A stretch of DNA of 64,000 nt from Limnohabitans sp. Rim8. Its GTDB lineage: Bacteria; Pseudomonadota; Gammaproteobacteria; Burkholderiales; Burkholderiaceae_C. Both the position numbers and the translations under genes were made by a program. The notes under the pieces were generated by a model. The model worked only from the letters and a program-made list of their open reading frames with translations. It did not search any database and was not told the DNA's origin. The stretch lies in assembly GCA_945901045.1 (NCBI GenBank), contig CAMDKK010000002.1, positions 1 through 64,000 on the forward strand, read 5' to 3'. Each line of letters begins with the position of its first letter. The stretch's first letter is position 1. This document shows positions 19,777 through 28,569 of the stretch, one piece after another.

Positions 19777-20248
19777 AGCCTTGACCACGGTTCTGGACAC
19801 CAACATCGTGCTGGACTTGTGGGTTTTTAACGATCCACGCACCCAAGGTTTACGCACGGCACTGAATCAAAGCCGGCTGCACTGGATTGCCACGGCGGCC
19901 ATGCGCGAGGAACTGCGCCGCGTGCTGGGCTACCCCCATCTGCTCGCCCGCCTGCAGGCCCATAGCCGCAACGCCCATCATGTGCTGCATGAATTTGACC
20001 ATCGGACCGCTTTGGTTGAGGACGCCCCGAAAGCCCCTTGCACCTGCAAAGACCCTGACGATCAAAAATTCATCGACCTGTCTGTTGCGCACCACGCCTT
20101 GCTGCTCAGCAAAGATGCGCAAGTCCTGTGCATGCGCCGCCGCCTGGAGCGACAAGGCGTGACCCTGAATCCCCACATACCAGCGCCGCCCGGATTTACA
20201 GTGCTGGCTGAACACAAAGACTTTTACGCGCAGTTATTTACCCCTTGA
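19763..20248 (+). CDS. PIN-domain ribonuclease-like protein
   Basis: 161 residues of the COG1569-type PIN family, usually annotated as toxin components. Acidic metal-binding candidates are D12 and D18 in VLDTNIVLD, Glu in MREELRR, and the Asp cluster in [12 protein letters not shown] domains cut single-stranded RNA with divalent metal. The GTG start lies 14 bases inside the preceding gene. No antitoxin-like gene is adjacent, so either it is an orphan or it has a housekeeping RNA role alongside the methyltransferase. Confidence 0.8.
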   Translation: MTSSEALTTVLDTNIVLDLWVFNDPRTQGLRTALNQSRLHWIATAAMREELRRVLGYPHLLARLQAHSRNAHHVLHEFDHRTALVEDAPKAPCTCKDPDDQKFIDLSVAHHALLLSKDAQVLCMRRRLERQGVTLNPHIPAPPGFTVLAEHKDFYAQLFTP

Positions 20249-20261
20249 TCTTTTTTTTGAA

Positions 20262-21053
20262 ATGACCACCTCCTCTGACGCCGGCCTTCAGCCGCAAGAC
20301 TTTGACGCCCTCGAGGACATCCTCGACGATTTGCGCACACGTTATGACGAAACGCCGCAATGGGAGTTTTGCGAAGGCTTTTTAGCGGCCATGGTCTGCT
20401 GCCGCACGCCGCTGGCAGAAGACGAATGGTTGACCGTTCTGCTGGGCATGGACGAAGGTGGCAGCTTTGCCAATGAGGCACAGCGTGATCGTTTCCTGGC
20501 CTTGTACTTGCAACGTTTTGCTGAAGTCAAAACCGCTCTCGATGCCGATATTGAGGCCCTTGACGATGACCGCGCCTACGCGCCCGAGGTGATGGACATC
20601 CGCGGCGCCATTGCCAGCTTGCCGCCTGAAGAGCGCACCGACATTGAAGGCGACGACATTCCATCCTTTGCGCAAGTTTGGGCTTTGGGCTTCATGTTCG
20701 CGGTGGAAAATTGGCCAGACGAATGGTTTGCACCCAAAGACAAAGATGCCGCCAAACTGCACGATCACTGCCTGGAAGCGGTGGTTGCGTTGACCGAAGA
20801 CGACACCGACGAACCCACGCTGTCGGCCCTGAGTGAAGACGGCCCACCCAGCGTGAGCGAGTCGCGCTTAAATACGTACGGCGAAGCCCTGTGGGCCGTG
20901 TACGACCTGCGTGCAATTTGGCGCAGCATCGGCGCACGCGTGGTGCAAGTCATCCGCGAAAAAACGCCCGGCCGCAACGACCCTTGCAGCTGCGGCAGCG
21001 GAAAAAAATACAAAAAGTGTTGCGGCACCCATGGACTCAAGTCCACCCCATGA
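20262..21053 (+). CDS. YecA/UPF0149-family protein with SEC-C zinc motif
   Basis: 263 residues. The N-terminal about 190 residues are the acidic all-helical UPF0149 domain ([12 protein letters not shown], then [13 protein letters not shown]). The last 27 residues form a SEC-C zinc finger: C242, C244, C253 and C254 in [15 protein letters not shown], as in the SecA tail. The function of YecA-type proteins is not settled; binding to ribosomes or SecA has been proposed for related proteins. It lies 13 bases after the PIN gene and 6 before a permease, so it is likely cotranscribed. Confidence 0.85.
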   Translation: MTTSSDAGLQPQDFDALEDILDDLRTRYDETPQWEFCEGFLAAMVCCRTPLAEDEWLTVLLGMDEGGSFANEAQRDRFLALYLQRFAEVKTALDADIEALDDDRAYAPEVMDIRGAIASLPPEERTDIEGDDIPSFAQVWALGFMFAVENWPDEWFAPKDKDAAKLHDHCLEAVVALTEDDTDEPTLSALSEDGPPSVSESRLNTYGEALWAVYDLRAIWRSIGARVVQVIREKTPGRNDPCSCGSGKKYKKCCGTHGLKSTP

Positions 21054-21059
21054 GGCCCC

Positions 21060-21812
21060 ATGGCACTTGACCTTAGCTTTATTCTGGCCAGTCTGGCCGC
21101 TTTGTTTGTCGGTTTGTCCAAAGGCGGTTTGCCCGCGATTGGCATGCTGGGCGTGCCTCTTTTGTCCATGGTCATGTCACCCATGAAAGCGGCCGTTTTG
21201 CTGCTGCCGATTTATGTGATCTCTGACATGGTCAGTGTGTGGCTGTACCGCCGGCATTTCAGTGCAATCAATCTGAAGATTTTGGTGCCTGCTGGCATCT
21301 TCGGGGTGTTTATCGGTTGGCTGACGGCTTCTTACATTTCAGACACTGCAACCAAGCTGTTGATTGGCAGCATGGGTCTTATTTTTTGCCTGCACAGTTG
21401 GTTTCGAAAAAGTGCCGCGCCCACCCAGTCGGCCACAATTTCGAAGGGCTTTTTTTGGGGAAGCTTGGCCGGCTTCACCAGCTTCACCTCACACGCGGGC
21501 GCACCGCCGTTTCAGGTCTATGTGCTGCCACAGCGCTTGCCCAAAATGGTTTATGCCGGCACCGCCACCCTTCTGTTTGCCTTTGTCAATGCTGCAAAAA
21601 TCTTGCCCTACCAACTGCTGAGCCCCTACGCTGTCGATGATCTGGTGCACGCCGCAGTTCTGATTCCGGCCGCATTGATCGGTACGGTGGTGGGGGCTTT
21701 TTTGACTAAAAAAATCGCCGACGTTTGGTTTTTCAAAATAGTTCAGGCCTGTCTGTTCTTGATTTCAATCAAGCTCATGGCCGATGCATTGGGTTCTTAC
21801 ATTGCTGTGTAA
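21060..21812 (+). CDS. TauE/SafE-family membrane permease
   Basis: 250 residues with seven to eight predicted membrane helices. The TSFTSHAGAPPFQVYVLP segment in the middle is typical of TauE/SafE (DUF81) anion exporters, which move sulfite, sulfoacetate or similar organic acids. Substrate not determinable. It starts 6 bases after the YecA-like stop. Confidence 0.85.
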   Translation: MALDLSFILASLAALFVGLSKGGLPAIGMLGVPLLSMVMSPMKAAVLLLPIYVISDMVSVWLYRRHFSAINLKILVPAGIFGVFIGWLTASYISDTATKLLIGSMGLIFCLHSWFRKSAAPTQSATISKGFFWGSLAGFTSFTSHAGAPPFQVYVLPQRLPKMVYAGTATLLFAFVNAAKILPYQLLSPYAVDDLVHAAVLIPAALIGTVVGAFLTKKIADVWFFKIVQACLFLISIKLMADALGSYIAV

Positions 21813-21857
21813 TGCACTTGGCGAACACGCTTCCACGCCGGTCAAAACCGGGTACGG

Positions 21858-22106
21858 TCAGGTGATTTTAAAAACGGTGCGAATGATTTTTCCGGCTTTC
21901 TTTTGCTCGAACACCGACCACTGTTTGATGCCTTTGACAAGCACCGAAGCACTGATGTCTTTGACCGGCATTTTATTTTTAAGCTGCGAAGTGATCCAGT
22001 CCTGCACATGCGGATAGACCAGCCCTTGCTCACCCGTGGGGGTCAACAGTTCAAGTCCAGCCACTTTGGCGCTGGCGGCGGTGACAAAGAGTACGGTCGC
22101 TGGCAT
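21858..22106 (-). CDS. small hypothetical protein
   Basis: An 82-residue open frame in the otherwise empty stretch between the permease and the Bug receptor. Its start is hydrophobic (MPATVLFVTAASAKVAGLELL) and its tail basic (KKAGKIIRTVFKIT). I recognise no domain and see no ribosome site before the ATG. It could be a real small protein, the remnant of a longer gene, or a chance frame. Confidence 0.3.
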   Translation of the reverse strand: MPATVLFVTAASAKVAGLELLTPTGEQGLVYPHVQDWITSQLKNKMPVKDISASVLVKGIKQWSVFEQKKAGKIIRTVFKIT

Positions 22107-22154
22107 GGTTTATTTTGAACACAAAGGGCCCAGCAAGCTCCCGCGGGAACTGCG

Positions 22155-22181
22155 GGGAATGCCGGGAATGCAGGGAATGCG
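22155..22181. repeat. 9-base tandem repeat, three copies
   Basis: GGGAATGCC, GGGAATGCA and GGGAATGCG follow one another, flanked by partial copies, in the spacer just downstream of the Bug receptor gene. Noncoding; possibly slippage-derived. Confidence 0.6.
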
Positions 22182-22203
22182 GGCACTGCTTGAACTTCAA
22201 GCT

Positions 22204-23211
22204 TCAATCGACTTTAGCCCCCGAAACTTTGACCACCTGCGCCCATTTTTTGTGCTCACTTTCAATGAAAGTCAGAAACTGGGCCGGCGTGTTACCACTT
22301 GGAATCGCACCTTGCGCCAGCATCTTTTCTTTGATCGCTGGGGTGTTCAAGGACTTGGCTACTTCTTGCTGCACACGGTTGATGATGTCAACCGGCGTGC
22401 CCGCAGGGGCCATCAAACCGAACCAACTGCTGGCATCAAAGCCTTTCAGCCCGGCGGCTTCTTCGATGGTGGGCAACTCGGGTATGGCGCCTGAACGCTG
22501 GGCGCTGGTCACGGCCAGGGCCTTGAGCTTGCCCGACTTGATCAGCGGCAAAGCCGAAGGCAGGTTGTCAAACATCACGTCCATGCTGCCACCCATCATG
22601 TCCAGCAAGGCAGGGCGGGAGCCGCGATAGGGAATGTGCGCCATAAAGATACCGGTTTGGCTCTTGAACAGTTCACCAGCCAAATGAATCGAGGTGCCAT
22701 TCCCGCTGGAGGCCATGTTGAACTGACCCGGCCGGGTCTTCGCCGCCTTGATGAAGTCGCTCACCGTGTTGATGTTCAAGGCCTTGGCTTTGTCAACGTT
22801 GACGATCATCACATTGGGCACAGAGGCGACCAGCGTAATGGCCGTAAAGTCCTTAAAGGGGTCGTAAGCTAACTTGGGGTACAGGGCGCGGTTGATGCCG
22901 TGGGTGCCCACGGTACCCATCAAAATGGTGTACCCATCTGGGGCCGATTTGGAGACAGCTTCTGCACCCACGTTGCCCCCCGCGCCGGCACGATTTTCCA
23001 CTACAAACTGCTGACCAAAGGCTTTGGACAACTCGGGCGCCAGAGCACGCGCCAAAATATCAGTGGTACCGCCGGGTGCAAAAGGCACCACAATCTTGAC
23101 GGGTTTCTGAGGCCATGCCGATTGGGCGTGAACTGCAGCGCCCGCCAACAACAACGAGGCAGCCGCTGCACCTAAAGTGAGTTGACGGCGGGTGAATAAA
23201 AAACGCAGCAT
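22204..23211 (-). CDS. Bug/TctC-family periplasmic solute-binding protein
   Basis: 335 residues. A signal peptide ends at about residue 29 (VHAQ). The mature protein carries family marks: [23 protein letters not shown], then PDGYTILMG. These receptors, greatly expanded in Burkholderiales, bind carboxylates and usually serve TctAB-type transporters. The ATG at 23211 has AGGA 8 bases upstream. It is last in the NicX-like operon, 100 bases after the CoA ligase, so its ligand may be the carboxylate activated by that operon. No TctA/TctB genes are nearby. Confidence 0.9.
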   Translation of the reverse strand: MLRFLFTRRQLTLGAAAASLLLAGAAVHAQSAWPQKPVKIVVPFAPGGTTDILARALAPELSKAFGQQFVVENRAGAGGNVGAEAVSKSAPDGYTILMGTVGTHGINRALYPKLAYDPFKDFTAITLVASVPNVMIVNVDKAKALNINTVSDFIKAAKTRPGQFNMASSGNGTSIHLAGELFKSQTGIFMAHIPYRGSRPALLDMMGGSMDVMFDNLPSALPLIKSGKLKALAVTSAQRSGAIPELPTIEEAAGLKGFDASSWFGLMAPAGTPVDIINRVQQEVAKSLNTPAIKEKMLAQGAIPSGNTPAQFLTFIESEHKKWAQVVKVSGAKVD

Positions 23212-23311
23212 GGGATATTCCTGTCCTGTAAACAATCTCCAATCATGCCATGCGGGCCAAGTCTTCACGGCCGAAGAAGAGACAAATAAACCCTCGTCCT
23301 TTTGCAACAAA

Positions 23312-24880
23312 TCAACACTTATCGGTTTGCAGTTGGGCTTTCAATACAGGCTTTTGCACTTTACCCAAAGCGCTTTTGGGCAAACTGTCCAGAAAGACGA
23401 CTCTGCGCGGCAATTTAAACCTGGCAATCGATCTTTGCAAATGGGCAATGACCATCTCTTGGCTCAACACCTGTCCCGCCTCGGTGTGAGACCGAACCAC
23501 CACCGCCACCGGCACCTCGCCCCATCGCTCGTCATCCAAACCGAGCACCGTGCATTCGGCCACGCCGTCCAAAGAGAGCAGTAAGTTTTCAATCTCTGCG
23601 GGATAGATGTTTTCTCCACCCGAAATAAGCATGTCTTTGCTGCGGCCCACAATGGTGATGCAGCCGTCAACATCCTGCCGACCTGAATCGCCAGTCGCGA
23701 ACCAGCCCTCCAACAAGCCATCATTGGTGGAGGACACGCCCTCTTGGGCGTGCTGCCAATACCCGCGCATGACGTTGGGTGCCCGGATACAGACCTGTCC
23801 AACCTGGCCCAACGGGACTTCTTGGCCTTGCTCATTGCGCAACTGCACCTGTGCCAAAGGTGGGGGCCAGCCTGTGGTGCCAGGGCGGGCCATCGCCTGA
23901 TCCAAGGGCAGCACAATGGAAACAGGGCCTGTTTCCGTGGTGCCATAAATTTGCCCCACCGGAATGCCTCGGTCATGAAACGCCTGCAAGTAAGACAAAG
24001 GAAGGGTCGATGACCCCGTCATCACACCGCGCAAGCTTGTCAGATCGGTGCCCTGCCATTCGGGGTGGTCAATCACCGCACGCAAAGTGGCCGGCACCAA
24101 CAAAGACAGGGTCGGTTTGTCTTGGGCTACAGCGCGTAACCACATCGCAGGCTCAAAACGCGGGTGCAAAGTGACCGTGACACCGCACAGCAAAGCGGGC
24201 AAAGTCTGGATACACAGGCCCCCGACATGAAACAAAGGCAGGGTAGACAGCACATGGTCGGCGGCCCTGAAGCCGTGCGCAAAGTCGCTGGCCTGCGCAT
24301 TGGCCAGCAAACCGGCCTGCGTGTGCACAGCGCCCTTTGGTTTTCCGGTGGTGCCGGAGGTATAGACCAGCAATACCGGCGCATCGGCTTGGACTTGCGG
24401 CAAAGGTAAAAAGCGCGGCGATGCGGTGTCAATCAAGCGCTCTTGAAGCACAAAGTCGCATTCGTCTGCCCCTTCGTCCAGACCCAATTGCGCAGCCATG
24501 GTGGCATGATCGGCATCGTGCACCAGCAATTTGGGCCGCGCATCTTGCAGAACTTGGCGCAATTCTGCTGCGGCCAAGCGGTAGTTGAGCGGCATGAAGA
24601 TCACACCCAATCGTGCACAAGCCACCAAGGTGAGCAATTGCAAAGCGTGGTTCAAACCCAGCCACGCCACGCGGTCGCCAGCTTGCACAGCCCACGTGCC
24701 TTGCAAATGCCCGGTCACCCTTTCAACGCGTCGCCAGAACGTGGCGAAGTCGCAGGCCACACCGGCTTCGCCCGGCAAACCATTGCGCACAGCCGTGACG
24801 TTCGCATGGGTCTTTGCCAACGCGGCAAAACGCGCCGCAATGGGCGAGAACGCATCGCCCATGCTGAGGCGCTGGCTCAT
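23312..24880 (-). CDS. acyl-CoA synthetase (AMP-forming)
   Basis: 522 residues of the ANL superfamily. It adenylates a carboxylic acid and transfers it to CoA. The P-loop [13 protein letters not shown] lies near residue 180, the adenine-binding YGTTETGP near residue 315, the hinge GWFATGD and [16 protein letters not shown] near 405-430, and the catalytic lysine region is KSALGKVQK near the C-terminus. Substrate is unknown; overall it resembles the medium-chain/aryl group rather than acetyl-CoA synthetase. ATG 24880 overlaps the preceding gene's stop by 4 bases. Confidence 0.9.
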   Translation of the reverse strand: MSQRLSMGDAFSPIAARFAALAKTHANVTAVRNGLPGEAGVACDFATFWRRVERVTGHLQGTWAVQAGDRVAWLGLNHALQLLTLVACARLGVIFMPLNYRLAAAELRQVLQDARPKLLVHDADHATMAAQLGLDEGADECDFVLQERLIDTASPRFLPLPQVQADAPVLLVYTSGTTGKPKGAVHTQAGLLANAQASDFAHGFRAADHVLSTLPLFHVGGLCIQTLPALLCGVTVTLHPRFEPAMWLRAVAQDKPTLSLLVPATLRAVIDHPEWQGTDLTSLRGVMTGSSTLPLSYLQAFHDRGIPVGQIYGTTETGPVSIVLPLDQAMARPGTTGWPPPLAQVQLRNEQGQEVPLGQVGQVCIRAPNVMRGYWQHAQEGVSSTNDGLLEGWFATGDSGRQDVDGCITIVGRSKDMLISGGENIYPAEIENLLLSLDGVAECTVLGLDDERWGEVPVAVVVRSHTEAGQVLSQEMVIAHLQRSIARFKLPRRVVFLDSLPKSALGKVQKPVLKAQLQTDKC

Positions 24881-26127
24881 TCGTCTTTCTCTCCGGGCTC
24901 GTACAGGGCTTCTCGGCCCAAACGGTCCAGACACAATTCAGCAGTCCATGGCAGCATCAGAGAACCGCATCGGGCGTCGCGGTACAAGCGCTCCAACGGC
25001 AAGGACTTGAGCATCGACTGACCGCCGCAGGTGCGAATCGCCAAACGGGCGATGTCTTGCGCGTTTTCCATGATCGTGTATTGCGCGGCATAAGCCCGCA
25101 ATCGCGACGATTTTGGCGGGTCTATTTTGGCGTCTTCGATGGCACGCAAAAACAAATTACGGGTTTGCTCCAGCTTGATGAACATCTCTGCAACGGCGAT
25201 TTGCTTGGTGGCAAATTGACGTCGCTTGACGGGGCCCGTGCCCGGAATTTCGCCGCGCAAATAAGCCACCGTGAAATCGTAGGCCGCCTGGGCAATTCCC
25301 ATGTAGGTGGGTGAGAGCGTCATGAACATGTGCGGCCAGCGGCTGGCCGCCTGGAAATAAATGCCTTGCGGCATCAGCGCGGCGTTGTCGGGCACAAAGA
25401 CATCTTTGAAAATCAGATTGCGTGACACGGTGGCGCGCATGCCCAAAGGATCCCATTCGCCCTCGACCACCACACCGGGTGCATCGCGTGGTACAGCCAA
25501 ATACAAAGTGTCGCGTCGTGACAATTCCTGGCCCTGTTTTTTCTCTGTGCACAACACGCCAAAATAGTCTGCCGCATCCGACAGGGATGCAAATATTTTC
25601 TTGCCATTGATCAGCCAACCCCCTTCAGTTCTGACAGCAAGGGTGCCAAAGGGTTGAGCGCCCGCGGCGGCGGCGCCACCTTCGGAAAAAGGCTGTGCGT
25701 AAATTGCGCCCTCATTCACCACACGCGAAAAGTGCGCCTTTTGGTGAAGGCGATGCAGGGCGCGTTGATCGGGCGTCATCTCCAGATCCTCGGACAACAG
25801 CCCACTCCACATCATGGTGCACACATGCATGTTGAAGGTCAAGGCCGTGGCACCGCACCAGCGGCCAATTTCAGCAGAGACCATGGCGTAGCTTGCGTAA
25901 TCCGCACCCATGCCGCCATGTTCTTCGGGCACGCACAAGGCCAGCAAACCGTTGGCACGCATATCGGCATAGTTGGCAAAGGGAAACTGGGCATCGCGGT
26001 CCAATTGCGGCGCACGGTCCGCAAACTTATCTCGGCCCAAGGCGTAGGCCATGTGCATGCATTCGCGTTGTTTGTCGCTGAGCGGATAGTCTTCACCGCA
26101 AATGGGAATGTAGTTGTGCATCTGCAT
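24877..26127 (-). CDS. acyl-CoA-dehydrogenase-fold flavoprotein lacking the usual catalytic Glu
   Basis: 416 residues with the ACAD three-domain layout. FAD-domain hallmarks differ from standard enzymes: the usual TEPxAGSD is replaced by PFSEGGAAAAGAQ, and where canonical members read IYEGT after YRDA, this one reads YRDARCGSLMLPW, so the base Glu is not at its normal place. It may use another residue, or be an ACAD-fold flavin monooxygenase (DszC-like) or nitrogen-compound oxidase. The ATG at 26127 shares one base with the upstream stop (TGATG). Family certain, reaction uncertain. Confidence 0.85.
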   Translation of the reverse strand: MQMHNYIPICGEDYPLSDKQRECMHMAYALGRDKFADRAPQLDRDAQFPFANYADMRANGLLALCVPEEHGGMGADYASYAMVSAEIGRWCGATALTFNMHVCTMMWSGLLSEDLEMTPDQRALHRLHQKAHFSRVVNEGAIYAQPFSEGGAAAAGAQPFGTLAVRTEGGWLINGKKIFASLSDAADYFGVLCTEKKQGQELSRRDTLYLAVPRDAPGVVVEGEWDPLGMRATVSRNLIFKDVFVPDNAALMPQGIYFQAASRWPHMFMTLSPTYMGIAQAAYDFTVAYLRGEIPGTGPVKRRQFATKQIAVAEMFIKLEQTRNLFLRAIEDAKIDPPKSSRLRAYAAQYTIMENAQDIARLAIRTCGGQSMLKSLPLERLYRDARCGSLMLPWTAELCLDRLGREALYEPGEKDE

Positions 26128-26939
26128 CACTCGGCTCTATCGAGTCCCTGTTTTTTTAAAAAGTGGTCGATCACGGCATTGAAGCGGTCCGGCTGCTCAA
26201 AGCACAACAAATGCCCCGCATCGGTCAGCACCTCGAACACAGCGCCGGGTATTTTTTCGGCCATTCGGCGCATGACTTCGGGCGGCGCCGTTGTGTCGTA
26301 TTCGGCCGCCAAACACAAAGTGGCAACGGTGATGGTGGGCAAGGCGGCGCGCTGCTCGAAAGTCACCAGTGCCTGAATACTCGCGCGGTAAGTGGCAGCG
26401 GGGACAGCGGACATACAGTCCCAAGCCAAAGCAAAACCTGGCCCTTGGTAAGCAGGCGCGACCATGGTGGGGATCAAGGCCTGGGCAACCTCGGCCATGG
26501 TCTTGCCTGCGTCCAAGGGCGCTAAGCGTTGTGCCACAAATTGTTTTTGAAAATCTCCGGTGGAATGGCCAAAGGCAGGGCTGCTGGCAGCGATCACCAA
26601 GCCGGCAATGCGTTCAGGGCATAGAGTCCAGGCTTGCTGGGCCACCATGCCGCCCATGCTGTGCCCGATCAGCACCGCGCGCTGGATACCCGAAGCGTCC
26701 AGCATGCGCAGCAAGGCATCGGCCAACGCAGGAAAGTCGACCGGGTACAGTGCCGCGCTCTGCCCATAGCCCGGCATGTCCCATGCGAGTGTCCGCCAAC
26801 CCGCTTGGGCGAAGTAAGCCAACTGCGACGCAAAACCTTGTTTACCGCCGCCAATACCGTGCAAAAAAACAAGCACGGGTTGCGCAGCATCTGCACTTAC
26901 GCCGGCTTCTGCCCAGACTGGAACAGGGGGCGCGCTCAT
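26127..26939 (-). CDS. alpha/beta hydrolase, candidate NicD-like deformylase
   Basis: 270 residues. The oxyanion-hole motif is LHGIGGG (26-32); the nucleophile is S94 in GHSMGG; D215 (AAEYDTTAP) and H243 (DAGHLLCFE) complete a classical triad. In nicotinate catabolism the hydrolase NicD deformylates N-formylmaleamate made by NicX, and nicD lies next to nicX. Here the gene overlaps the NicX-like gene by 4 bases, so a matching role is a reasonable inference. An ester or enol-lactone hydrolase is the alternative. Confidence 0.8.
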   Translation of the reverse strand: MSAPPVPVWAEAGVSADAAQPVLVFLHGIGGGKQGFASQLAYFAQAGWRTLAWDMPGYGQSAALYPVDFPALADALLRMLDASGIQRAVLIGHSMGGMVAQQAWTLCPERIAGLVIAASSPAFGHSTGDFQKQFVAQRLAPLDAGKTMAEVAQALIPTMVAPAYQGPGFALAWDCMSAVPAATYRASIQALVTFEQRAALPTITVATLCLAAEYDTTAPPEVMRRMAEKIPGAVFEVLTDAGHLLCFEQPDRFNAVIDHFLKKQGLDRAE

Positions 26940-27994
26940 ACCAAAGCACCTCGGTTCACAACCACCTGCCCATCCAAGGCGATGGTGCACCCGCGCATGG
27001 GCAAGTCAAAATGCCCCAATGTGTGTCGCCCGGCGACTTCGTTGGCACCGGTCGAATACAAAAAATTGCCTGCGAACGCACGCAGCTCGGTCCCGTTGCA
27101 ATCGCGCTTGTCGTAAAAAGTCATCGCATCCCAACGGGCCTGCGGGTTCAAACCGTAGCCCACATGTGACACGGCATAGGCAGCGCGATGGCCTTCCAGA
27201 TCCTCCCAGGCTTGGTAATACCCGCGCATCATGTCGGCATCCACACCCGTGCCCTCGATCTGGGTGATGGCGTCGTTTTCGATGGTCAGGGTGATCGTGT
27301 CTCGCAAATAGGACTTGAACGTCAGGTTCACATCGCCGGGTGCCATGACCAAGCTGCCGTTGACTGAGCCCGCTTTGGGAAAGGCCAAAGCCAAGCCTGC
27401 AGGCCAATGCGACACCATGCCGGGCTTAGGGCAAAAGCCCCAAACGCCTCCGACAACGGCAGCTTGGAGATCGATGTGCAATTGCGTGCCGGCATCCGAT
27501 GTCACCTGCATCGACCGGCTTTGACGCAAAGCACGCATGGCGCTGCGCACCGACGCCTCCAACGCAGGATCAGGCACGGTGCGCTCCAGAATTTCCGGAT
27601 GTTCGTTGGAGACCATCAGCAGGCGAGGCACGTTCCCGTCTGCCCCCTTCATGATCACCGGCAACTCGGGGGCATGCAACATGCCTTCCACTGTGCAGTC
27701 CACAATGAACGAGGCACGGGCCATAGCAGCCACCACAGGGCCCAACTGCTGCAGGGCGTGCGTTGCCCCTGTCGAGCGCACCGGCACCGGGGCACTCAGC
27801 ACCGGCGATGGGATATTGATCTCAAATGGCCGCGCACCCATCGCCTCCAGCGCCAAGCGGGCCAGGTCCACATTCACGCGGCGGGACTGCGTCTCCGACA
27901 CAATGGCCACGATTTCGCCAGCTTGCACATTGCACAGGGAAAAGGTGCGCTGAAATGCAGCGATCCATTTGTGCTCAATTCTTTCTACCAGCAT
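26936..27994 (-). CDS. NicX-like 2,5-dihydroxypyridine 5,6-dioxygenase family protein (M29-like fold)
   Basis: 352 residues, same length as Pseudomonas NicX (about 350). NicX opens 2,5-dihydroxypyridine between C5 and C6 with O2 and Fe(II), giving N-formylmaleamate. The iron ligands known there (two His and one Asp) have clear counterparts: H277 in SHVGYGL, H328 and D330 in GHFDLP, with the same HxD spacing. SHWPAGLAL and GDVNLTFKSY are also NicX-like. The fold is shared with M29 aminopeptidases, so a peptidase annotation would be the alternative. ATG 27994 has AAAGGA 6 bases upstream. It heads the operon and faces a MarR gene over a palindrome. Confidence 0.75.
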   Translation of the reverse strand: MLVERIEHKWIAAFQRTFSLCNVQAGEIVAIVSETQSRRVNVDLARLALEAMGARPFEINIPSPVLSAPVPVRSTGATHALQQLGPVVAAMARASFIVDCTVEGMLHAPELPVIMKGADGNVPRLLMVSNEHPEILERTVPDPALEASVRSAMRALRQSRSMQVTSDAGTQLHIDLQAAVVGGVWGFCPKPGMVSHWPAGLALAFPKAGSVNGSLVMAPGDVNLTFKSYLRDTITLTIENDAITQIEGTGVDADMMRGYYQAWEDLEGHRAAYAVSHVGYGLNPQARWDAMTFYDKRDCNGTELRAFAGNFLYSTGANEVAGRHTLGHFDLPMRGCTIALDGQVVVNRGALV

Positions 27995-28032
27995 GGTGTT
28001 TCCTTTGCTTGAAAAGTATGTCCAGCAGTTTA

Positions 28033-28046
28033 TATGAATATTCATA
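28033..28046. promoter_or_regulatory. perfect 14-base palindrome, probable MarR operator
   Basis: TATGAATATTCATA is its own reverse complement and sits in the 62-base gap between the NicX-like gene and the divergent MarR gene. It overlaps the first bases of the MarR gene's -10 element. MarR dimers typically bind such sites between divergent genes, so it should control both directions. Confidence 0.7.
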
Positions 28047-28050
28047 CAAT
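28045..28050 (+). promoter_or_regulatory. -10 element of the MarR gene, leaderless geometry
   Basis: TACAAT ends 6 bases before the ATG at 28057 (gap AGCACC, no Shine-Dalgarno). Its first two bases overlap the palindrome, so a bound MarR dimer would block this promoter. The -35 is weak. Confidence 0.45.
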
Positions 28051-28056
28051 AGCACC

Positions 28057-28569
28057 ATGAGAAAACCCGCACCCGCACCCGCACCCGTACCCGTACCCGC
28101 ACCCGCACTCGAACTCCCAAAGCGGCTTGAATTTGTAGACGATTACCTGGCCTACTTGCTGGCCCGTGCCAGCCACCTGATCTCCAGTGAATTCCACCGC
28201 GAGGTTGAAGCCAGCGGCCTGACCGTGCCCGAGTGGCGCGTCTTGGCCAGTTTGGCAGGGGGTGCGCAACGCACGGTTGGCGAGTTGGCCGATATTGTGC
28301 TGAGCAAGCAACCCACGGTCACCAAGCTGATTGCCCGTATGCACGAACAAGGCTGGGTCGAGCGCAGCATCGGGTTAACGGACCGGCGTCAGGCCTTGGT
28401 CGCACTGAGTCCGGTTGGACATCAAAGGGTACAGGCGCTGCTGCGCAGAGCGCGGAGTCATGAGGCGCGCGTGTTGGGCAGCTTTGGGGAGTCTGACAGT
28501 GTCCGACTGAAAGCCATTTTGAAAAAATTGATCAGACTGCACGCCCCTGCCAAAACCGCTGCTGACTGA
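28057..28569 (+). CDS. MarR-family regulator (NicR-like position)
   Basis: 170 residues. The first 18 are an unusual Pro-Ala/Pro-Val run encoded by a hexanucleotide repeat; the winged helix-turn-helix spans about 55-130 (VGELADIVLSKQPTVTKLIARM, then a wing with LTDRRQALV). NicR, the repressor of the Pseudomonas nic genes, is also MarR-type and next to nicX. It probably represses itself and the divergent operon through the palindrome at 28033 and is released by a pathway intermediate. The RND pump genes lie 338 bases downstream on the same strand. Confidence 0.88.
   Translation: MRKPAPAPAPVPVPAPALELPKRLEFVDDYLAYLLARASHLISSEFHREVEASGLTVPEWRVLASLAGGAQRTVGELADIVLSKQPTVTKLIARMHEQGWVERSIGLTDRRQALVALSPVGHQRVQALLRRARSHEARVLGSFGESDSVRLKAILKKLIRLHAPAKTAAD
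28066..28107 (+). repeat. in-frame hexanucleotide repeat at the MarR N-terminus
   Basis: Seven tandem 6-base units, CCCGCA x3, CCCGTA x2, CCCGCA x2, encode alternating Pro-Ala/Pro-Val right after the start codon region. Because the unit is 6 bases, copy-number change keeps the frame and alters only tail length. Confidence 0.85.

Noticed and set aside
27995..28120. N-terminal extension of the NicX-like protein with a Val-Arg repeat
   Set aside because: It is the antisense reading of the MarR hexanucleotide repeat; ATG 27994 has a good ribosome site and gives the family length.
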